Shown: positions 58,420-64,000 of the stretch, piece by piece | Layout of the letters: every line of letters starts with the position of its first letter | How positions within the stretch are numbered: the first letter of the stretch is position 1 | DNA from: Methylotenera_A sp031417915 | GTDB taxonomy: Bacteria; Pseudomonadota; Gammaproteobacteria; Burkholderiales; Methylophilaceae | Assembly: GCA_031417915.1 (NCBI GenBank) | Contig: JANOWN010000005.1 | Coordinates: 1 to 64,000, forward strand | Direction of reading: 5' to 3' | Length of the DNA stretch: 64,000 bases | The notes under the pieces: generated by a model | The model's input: the letters and a program-made list of their open reading frames with translations, nothing else | Told to the model about the DNA's origin: nothing | Database searches by the model: none | Program-made: the position numbers and the translations under genes

Positions 58420-58458
58420 ATGCTCTGCGAGCCAATATCCATGCGGCTTACAGAGCAT
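58420..58458 (+). repeat. Dispersed hairpin repeat, copy K (best folded)
   Basis: ATGCTCTG-CG-AGCC pairs with GGCT-TA-CAGAGCAT (8 bp, a 2x2 internal loop, 4 bp). The apical loop is AATATCCATGC. It is the clearest example of the family and lies between two minus-strand genes. Confidence 0.85.
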
Positions 58459-58481
58459 ATAAAATCGCTCTAAATAAGTAA

Positions 58482-59948
58482 TTAATACTTAACTTGTGCA
58501 CGGTAAGTCAGCGTTGTACTACCTTCTGCAGGAATATCAATCTTCCACAAAGCTAAGTGGCTATTGGCTTTGGTGTGTGGTGCGCTCTCGCTCACTATTT
58601 TCCAATCGCCACCAATTGGCTCTTGCACGGTCACAGTTACTTTCTCTTTTTTAGCATTTTTAAGGGTGAGTTCATAAGCACTTTCATACGCACTATGGCC
58701 TTTTTGTGGGTTAGGCAGTAATTTAAAATCAGTCTGTTTTTTATCTGCGGTCACGTCAAACGCTTCACCCAGTTTTAAACGCACGGTCTCATTTTTTGGC
58801 GTATGGTCAATATTATCTTCGCCCACAAACTGCGCGTTGCCTTTGCTGTCTTTTTTGTACACGCGCAACACGCCTTTTGGTAATGGCATGCCGAGTTTGC
58901 TGGCCTCTTTGTTATCAAACTCAATAAATACGCCCACTTTCATCTTGGTACCGATTTCGCCATATTGGCCTGTGTAGTAGTAATCTGCACCTTTTAGCAC
59001 GAGCTCTTTACGGGCTGGCACGCCAGAAGCAGAAAGCAGGGCAACTTGCTTGGTTTGACTTTCCATAATGTTAGTAGGGCGGTCTAGCGTGTATAAATGA
59101 TATTCCAGCAGGCCTTCTTCTTGCATAGGCGCAGCGGCATCTGCCATCATCACCTCGCCACGCATGGATTTTGCCATCGGGCGCATTTGTTCTTGTACGC
59201 GGTTTACATCGCCTGCAACCAATTGCAACTTAGCGTTTTTATAGCTCGCGCCGCTGGTGTTGGTGAGCGTTACCCAGCCTGACAAATCCAGTTGATTTTC
59301 TTTGTCATTTAACTCGGCCACGTAATCCGCTTTCCAGCCTAATCCGCCAGTGAGATAGCTCAGTTCTACAGTTTGGTCACTTACGCCTTTATTGTTGATT
59401 TGTGTAACCAAAGTAGGGCGGTCGCGTAAATTATCTGGCACGTTGTCATACACAATTCTGCCCGGAATGCCAGTCTCGATGCGGTTACCCACTTTAAGCA
59501 CTACGCCGTTATTGGCCGAGAGCACGGTTGCTTGCTCGGTAGTTTCTGCGCCTGTAGTCGGATTAGTTTTTACCAAACCGACCGTTTTGCCGACGTATTT
59601 CTCTAGCATTTTTTGCGGGGTGAGCAAATCAAAATCAAAATTTTGTTCTAATAGCGTTAAGCTACCAGGCGCATTAATGCTGCGTAGTAGCGCAGTCTCG
59701 GGGCGCATTTGTGCGCTCACATCACGCAAAGCCAGCGCATTTAAACCCGCTTTTAAATTCACTTTGCGCGTATCTTTTACCAGCGCTAAATCTTGATTGT
59801 AAATGGTCACAGCGACAGATTGCTGGTCGTCTAAAGTGCTGCGGGATTCATCTAATTTATTGTCCAAGGCAAAAGCTCCCGTAAAAAAAGCCGAAAGAAT
59901 GGCAAATGTAATCGTTTTCTTTTTAAAAGTTTTTAATGTTAAGCGCAT
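58482..59948 (-). CDS. DUF4139-domain exported protein
   Basis: 488 residues. N-terminal signal peptide (ITFAILSAFFTGAFALD), then the strand-rich VAVTIYNQDLALVKDTRKVN and the DUF4139-type core SYLTGGLGWKADYVAELNDK (near 195-214), with GWVTLTNTSGASYKNAKLQL. A charged linker separates the last beta domain, which ends LTYRAQVKY. Family function is not known. Monocistronic-looking, flanked by a repeat. Confidence 0.75.
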   Translation of the reverse strand: MRLTLKTFKKKTITFAILSAFFTGAFALDNKLDESRSTLDDQQSVAVTIYNQDLALVKDTRKVNLKAGLNALALRDVSAQMRPETALLRSINAPGSLTLLEQNFDFDLLTPQKMLEKYVGKTVGLVKTNPTTGAETTEQATVLSANNGVVLKVGNRIETGIPGRIVYDNVPDNLRDRPTLVTQINNKGVSDQTVELSYLTGGLGWKADYVAELNDKENQLDLSGWVTLTNTSGASYKNAKLQLVAGDVNRVQEQMRPMAKSMRGEVMMADAAAPMQEEGLLEYHLYTLDRPTNIMESQTKQVALLSASGVPARKELVLKGADYYYTGQYGEIGTKMKVGVFIEFDNKEASKLGMPLPKGVLRVYKKDSKGNAQFVGEDNIDHTPKNETVRLKLGEAFDVTADKKQTDFKLLPNPQKGHSAYESAYELTLKNAKKEKVTVTVQEPIGGDWKIVSESAPHTKANSHLALWKIDIPAEGSTTLTYRAQVKY

Positions 59949-60066
59949 AACAAATCTCCAAAATGATTGAAATAATGCGTTCGACTAAACGTAACTCAAG
60001 CGCAATATCTTGTTAAACGTTGCAAATTTCAACATAGGGTTAAACATGGGTTAAAAAAATTTAAAA

Positions 60067-60648
60067 TTATAAAATTTCGATGCCTTCGTTGCTCAGCATA
60101 CTTATTAGTTTAATTAGCGGCAAGCCAATCAGCGCGTTTGGGTCTTCGCCAATCATTCTTTCGATGAGCGCTACGCCTAAGCCTTCTGATTTCGCGCTGC
60201 CAGCGCATTGATAAGGCTGTTCTTTGCTCAAATAACTTTCGATTTGCTCATCAGTAAACTGGCGAAAGCGCACCAAATAAGGCACCACATCGGCCTGCAT
60301 ATTGCCTGTGGCGGCGTTAAATAGGCACAAAGCGCTGTGAAATTTTACTTCGCGACCGCGCATTTTTTTTAATTGCTCGGTTGCGTTTTGGTGATTGCCT
60401 GGTTTGCCTAATTCTTCGCCATCTAGTGTCGCGACTTGATCGCAGCCTATCACTAACGCGTGTGAATATTCTGCGCCTATTTTTTTGGCTTTTTCTTGGG
60501 CTAATCGTAGTGCAGTCTCGTGTGGTTTTTCGTCTGCAAGCGGCGTTTCATCTATCTTAGGCGAAATGCTGGTAAATGGAACAAGAAGCTTTTGCAAAAG
60601 CTGACGCCGATACTCAGAAGAGGAAGCTAATATTAAGGTTTGTTTCAT
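60067..60648 (-). CDS. Maf-like nucleotide pyrophosphatase, YceF type
   Basis: House-cleaning enzyme, probably removing 7-methyl-GTP from the pool. 193 residues. LILASSSEYRRQLLQKLLVPF (4-24), the signature ISPKIDETPLADEKP, VIGCDQVATLDGEELGKPGN (near 68-87) and a C-terminal GLPLIKLISML. The YceF-like residues around P-x-I-D-E support m7GTP rather than dTTP/UTP. Confidence 0.87.
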   Translation of the reverse strand: MKQTLILASSSEYRRQLLQKLLVPFTSISPKIDETPLADEKPHETALRLAQEKAKKIGAEYSHALVIGCDQVATLDGEELGKPGNHQNATEQLKKMRGREVKFHSALCLFNAATGNMQADVVPYLVRFRQFTDEQIESYLSKEQPYQCAGSAKSEGLGVALIERMIGEDPNALIGLPLIKLISMLSNEGIEIL

Positions 60649-60661
60649 TTTTTATGTGTGT

Positions 60662-60692
60662 AAAAAAGCCGACAGGGTTATTCTGTCGGCTT
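60662..60692 (-). terminator. Terminator after the carboxylase operon
   Basis: On the minus strand AAGCCGACAG / CTGTCGGCTT stem with a 7-base loop and a following T-run. It lies between the biotin carboxylase operon and maf. Confidence 0.85.
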
Positions 60693-60725
60693 ATGTTTTA
60701 TATTACAAGTAAAATTACAAGCAAT

Positions 60726-62573
60726 TTATTCAGGTTGTATCTCTAAAAGTGATTCATCTGGCGTGACTGAATCGCCTTTTGTGACGTGCACTGCGACCAC
60801 GGTACCTGTTTTTGATGCTTGAATTTCGTTCTCCATTTTCATGGCTTCAATCACCAAAACGCCGTCACCAGCACTTACTTTATCGCCAACTTTGACCTTA
60901 ACGGCAACAATGGTGCCAGGCATAGCGGTAGTGACGCAGCCTTCATGATGTGGGCGTGGGCGGCCGCTAGAAGTGGTAGAGGTTTTTTTCTTACCGCTAC
61001 TTTTGTTTCCATTGCTACCGCCACCAACTTCAATTTCGTCTAAAGTTTCTACAATCACTTCTTCGGCAATGCCATCGACAGACACGTAGAATGGACGTTT
61101 TTCTTCGCCGGCATGACCGCTACCTGTCAGCTTGATGTGGAAAGTCTCGCCGTGAAGTGTGACGTTAAATTCGTTGGGGGCAAAGCGCGCAGCGCTAGTA
61201 TTAACGGCATCTTTAGTTTGTAAAGCTTCAGGTTTTAAGCTGCCAGCGTTACGCTCTTGTAAGAACGTTTGGCCAATATCGGGGAACATGGCGTAGGTAA
61301 GCACGTCTTCTTCAGACTTCGCAATGCGCTCAGATTCTGCCTGCAGCTTAGCCATTTCTGGCGCCAACAAATCAGCAGGGCGACAGGTAATTACCTCGCC
61401 ATCGCCAACGGCCAGTTGTTTTATTTTATCGCTAACAGGCGCAGGCGCTTTGCCATATTGGCCTAAAAAGTAGTTTTTGACTTCATTGGTAATTGATTTG
61501 TAACGCTGACCTGTCATCACGTTTAACACGGCTTGCGTACCAACAATTTGCGAAGTCGGCGTCACCAGTGGCGGGTAGCCTAAATCCTCGCGTACACGCG
61601 GGATTTCAGCCAATACAGCATCCATTTTATCCAGTGCGCCTTGCTCTTTTAATTGGTTCGATAAGTTAGAAATCATGCCGCCCGGAACCATATTGACTAA
61701 CACGCGCGTGTCTACACCCGTAAATTCGCTTTCGTATTGCCAGTATTTTTTACGCACATCTCTAAAATAGGCAGTGATTTCTTGCAGCTTCGCTAAATCA
61801 ATGCCAGTATCGTATTTTGTGCCTTGCAAGGCTGCAACCATACTCTCGGTGCTAGGGTGACTAGCCCCTTCGGCGAAAGATGAGTTGCAAGTATCAATAA
61901 CCGATGCGCCATTTTCAACCGCTTTCATTAGCGCAATGCTCGCAAAGCCGCTTGTAGCATGGCTGTGCACGTGTATGGGCAAGCTCACGGCAGATTTTAG
62001 TGCTTTCACTAAATCGCCCGCAGCAGTTGGTGTAAGCAAACTCGCCATATCTTTAATACCAATGCTATCTGCGCCCATTTCTTCTAACTGTTTCGCCATG
62101 GCGACAAAATAAGCGTTATCGTGCACCGGACTGGTGGTGTAGGAAAGCGTGCCGATAGCATGTTTTTTCACTTTTTTTACAGCTTTAATCGCCTCGCTCA
62201 AATTGCGCACATCGTTCATTGCATCAAAAATGCGGAATACATCCACGCCGTTATCGGCTGATTTCTGCACAAACGCCTGCACCACGTCGTCAGAGTAGTG
62301 CCGATAGCCAAGCAGGTTTTGGCCGCGCAGCAACATGTTAATTTGACTGTTCGGAAGCGCTTTACGCAGTTTGGCGAGGCGCTCCCATGGGTCTTCTTTT
62401 AAGAATCTCACACAAGCATCAAATGTAGCGCCGCCCCAAGCTTCAATCGACCAAAAGCCAATGTCATCCAGCTTAGAACATATCGGCAGCATATCTTCGG
62501 TGCGCATACGTGTGGCGATGAGAGATTGATGTCCGTCGCGTAAAACCAGTTCTGTAATGTGTATTTTGCTCAT
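60726..62573 (-). CDS. pycB: Carboxyltransferase-biotin subunit: pyruvate carboxylase B / oxaloacetate decarboxylase alpha
   Basis: 615 residues. Carboxyltransferase TIM barrel with the family start ITELVLRDGHQSLIATRMRT (5-24), metal ligands HVHSHATSG (near 202-210), and DTCNSSFAEGASHPS. A Gly/Ser/Lys linker near 510-530, then the biotinyl domain with EAMKMENE (biotin Lys near 580). Without a decarboxylase beta/gamma pair in view and with a biotin carboxylase gene directly upstream, a two-subunit pyruvate carboxylase (anaplerotic oxaloacetate) fits best. Confidence 0.85.
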   Translation of the reverse strand: MSKIHITELVLRDGHQSLIATRMRTEDMLPICSKLDDIGFWSIEAWGGATFDACVRFLKEDPWERLAKLRKALPNSQINMLLRGQNLLGYRHYSDDVVQAFVQKSADNGVDVFRIFDAMNDVRNLSEAIKAVKKVKKHAIGTLSYTTSPVHDNAYFVAMAKQLEEMGADSIGIKDMASLLTPTAAGDLVKALKSAVSLPIHVHSHATSGFASIALMKAVENGASVIDTCNSSFAEGASHPSTESMVAALQGTKYDTGIDLAKLQEITAYFRDVRKKYWQYESEFTGVDTRVLVNMVPGGMISNLSNQLKEQGALDKMDAVLAEIPRVREDLGYPPLVTPTSQIVGTQAVLNVMTGQRYKSITNEVKNYFLGQYGKAPAPVSDKIKQLAVGDGEVITCRPADLLAPEMAKLQAESERIAKSEEDVLTYAMFPDIGQTFLQERNAGSLKPEALQTKDAVNTSAARFAPNEFNVTLHGETFHIKLTGSGHAGEEKRPFYVSVDGIAEEVIVETLDEIEVGGGSNGNKSSGKKKTSTTSSGRPRPHHEGCVTTAMPGTIVAVKVKVGDKVSAGDGVLVIEAMKMENEIQASKTGTVVAVHVTKGDSVTPDESLLEIQPE

Positions 62574-62605
62574 AAATTAATCTCTAAATTAAATGCCTAG
62601 TATCT

Positions 62606-64000
62606 CTATATGCCCTCGTGCGCTGCAATTGCCGCTGAAATAGCCGCTGCAAACAACTCAGGCGGTAACTCGGTTGCATAATTGGTGAGTTCTGGATGCG
62701 TTTCTACAAAACTTGTGTTGAAATCAGCATTCTTAAAATCCGGGTGCTTCATAATTTCTTGATAATAGGGAATGGTGGTTTTAACGCCATAAACCACCAT
62801 GTCGCCCAAAGCGCGCCGACCACGCTCAACAACGCTTGGCCAATCGAGCGCCCAAACCGTGAGCTTGGCGCACATGGAATCGTAATAAGGTGGAATCACA
62901 TAACCCGAGTAAATGGCAGCATCCATGCGTACGCCAGGCCCGCCAGGCGAATAATAACGGGTAATTTTGCCAAAACTGGGCAAAAAGTCGTTCTTCGGAT
63001 CTTCTGCATTAATGCGATATTCCATGGCAAAGCCGCGAAAACTAATCTCACTTTGTTTATATTGTAGTGGCAGGCCGTAAGCGATGCGAATTTGCTCTTG
63101 CACAATATCAACGCCAGTAATGGTCTCGGTCACCGTGTGCTCAACTTGCAAGCGCGTGTTCATTTCCATAAAGTAAAAATGATTATCTTGGTCTAACAAA
63201 AACTCTACCGTGCCCGCGTTTTCGTAACCGACCGCTTTAGCGGCCTTTACTGCTAAATTGCCAATGTAATCGCGCTGCGCTTGGCTTAGTTGCGGTGAAG
63301 GCGCAATTTCGATGAGTTTTTGATTGCGGCGTTGAATCGAACAATCGCGCTCGAACAAATGGATCACATTGCCTTTGCTATCGCCCATCACTTGCACTTC
63401 GATATGGCGCGGATGCACCACACATTTTTCTAAAAACACCTCAGGTTTGCCAAAAGCTTTGCTGGCCTCACTAATCACTCGGTCATAATTAGTCAGTAAA
63501 TCTTTCTCAGAATCGCAACGGCGGATGCCGCGGCCACCACCGCCATTAGTGGCTTTCAGCATCACTGGGTAGCCAATTTTTTTGGCTAATGCGACCGCTT
63601 CGTCCAAATCGGCTAAATTACCTTCGCTGCCAGGTGTACAGGGGATGCCCGCGCCAGTCATGGCTTTACGCGCTTCAATTTTATCGCCCATTTGGCGAAT
63701 CACTTTTGCGTTAGGCCCAATAAACTTAATGCCACGCCGCGCACAAATATCGGCTAATTCTGGATTTTCTGATAAAAAACCATAGCCAGGATGCAGCGCA
63801 TCGCAACCTGCAGCGACTGCCACATTGACGATATTATGCGCATTTAAGTAACCAGCGACGGGGTCAGCGCCTAAATTATAAGCCTCGTCGGCTTTTTTGA
63901 CGTGCAGGGCATGGCGATCAGCATCGGCATAAATTGCCACAGATTTAATGCCCATTTCAGAGCAAGCGCGTACAATACGCACTGCGATTTCACCCCGATT
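62606..64000 (-). CDS. pycA: Biotin carboxylase subunit (pyruvate carboxylase A / AccC-like), N-terminus beyond window
   Basis: The frame runs off the right edge. The last visible codons read NRGEIAVRIVRA, so the true start is upstream and the GTG near 63982 is internal. ATP-grasp domain with GYGFLSENPELADICARRGI, LKATNGGGGRGIR, FLEKCVVHPRHIEVQVMGDS, and EMNTRLQVEHTVTE. Slightly longer C-terminus than AccC (447 aa). It ends 32 bases before the carboxyltransferase subunit. It could also be an acetyl-CoA carboxylase AccC, but the partner argues against that. Confidence 0.88.
   Translation of the reverse strand, partial: NRGEIAVRIVRACSEMGIKSVAIYADADRHALHVKKADEAYNLGADPVAGYLNAHNIVNVAVAAGCDALHPGYGFLSENPELADICARRGIKFIGPNAKVIRQMGDKIEARKAMTGAGIPCTPGSEGNLADLDEAVALAKKIGYPVMLKATNGGGGRGIRRCDSEKDLLTNYDRVISEASKAFGKPEVFLEKCVVHPRHIEVQVMGDSKGNVIHLFERDCSIQRRNQKLIEIAPSPQLSQAQRDYIGNLAVKAAKAVGYENAGTVEFLLDQDNHFYFMEMNTRLQVEHTVTETITGVDIVQEQIRIAYGLPLQYKQSEISFRGFAMEYRINAEDPKNDFLPSFGKITRYYSPGGPGVRMDAAIYSGYVIPPYYDSMCAKLTVWALDWPSVVERGRRALGDMVVYGVKTTIPYYQEIMKHPDFKNADFNTSFVETHPELTNYATELPPELFAAAISAAIAAHEGI

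Noticed and set aside
60726..62573. Sodium-pumping oxaloacetate decarboxylase
   Set aside because: Beta and gamma subunit genes are not seen, and a biotin carboxylase gene directly precedes it; a two-subunit pyruvate carboxylase is more likely, though genes outside the window could change this.
1..64000. CRISPR arrays, rRNA genes, insertion sequences with transposase, prophage
   Set aside because: No regularly spaced repeats of CRISPR type, no rRNA sequence and no transposase or phage structural gene was seen.

Overview
This window looks like the chromosome of an AT-leaning (mid-40s % GC by eye) autotrophic betaproteobacterium, most likely in the Nitrosomonadales/Gallionellaceae neighbourhood. 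The reasons are a form IC (red-type) RuBisCO operon with CbbX and CbbR, hydroxysqualene-route squalene genes (hpnCDE), PriB between S6 and S18, and the gene order pyrH-frr-uppS-cdsA-dxr-rseP-bamA-skp-lpxD-fabZ-lpxA-lpxB-rnhB. Genus cannot be fixed from the sequence alone.

Region 1 (1-14358), carbon fixation. A minus-strand ion-channel-like gene (cut by the left edge) and cbbR face a plus-strand operon: cbbL, cbbS, cbbX, fbp, prk, fba, tpiA, then the three-gene proton-translocating transhydrogenase (pntAA, pntAB, pntB), a GNAT acetyltransferase and a fusion of a cysteine-less peroxiredoxin fold with a 2OG-Fe(II) oxygenase. gap lies convergent to it. Just upstream of gap is a 32-codon remnant of a second pntB.

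Region 2 (14359-22904), accessory. It holds a membrane-anchored protein with a degenerate class III cyclase domain and an integrase-less island of about 2.55 kb. The island is inserted in tRNA-Asn, bounded by exact 50-bp direct repeats, and carries a single OLD-family (AAA + TOPRIM) nuclease gene. An AsmA-like protein, an aminotransferase, a secreted protein of unknown function and a trypsin-like protease with TPRs follow.

Region 3 (22905-42137), housekeeping with patches of accessory genes. It contains uvrB, rpsF-priB-rpsR-rplI, dnaB, radA, a methyltransferase, hpnC-hpnD-hpnE, an MTA/MTI phosphorylase, def, tRNA-Ser with a partial tRNA copy in front of it, two tandem small cupins, map-glnD, and a TonB-dependent receptor (ZnuD-like) behind a small Cys/His protein.

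Region 4 (42138-64000). It contains rpsB-tsf, pyrH-frr, isoprenoid/phospholipid genes, outer-membrane assembly and lipid A genes through rnhB. A minus-strand group follows: a gene of unknown function, a tetrapyrrole-methylase-type methyltransferase, a DUF4139 protein, a YceF-type Maf pyrophosphatase, and the two subunits of a biotin-dependent (pyruvate) carboxylase, the last cut by the right edge.

A dispersed 39-bp hairpin repeat with a conserved loop (AATATCCAT) links these regions: at least seven intergenic copies plus one recognisable copy inside the coding sequence of glnD. Together with the tRNA-Asn island and the pntB remnant, these are the most unusual things seen here.
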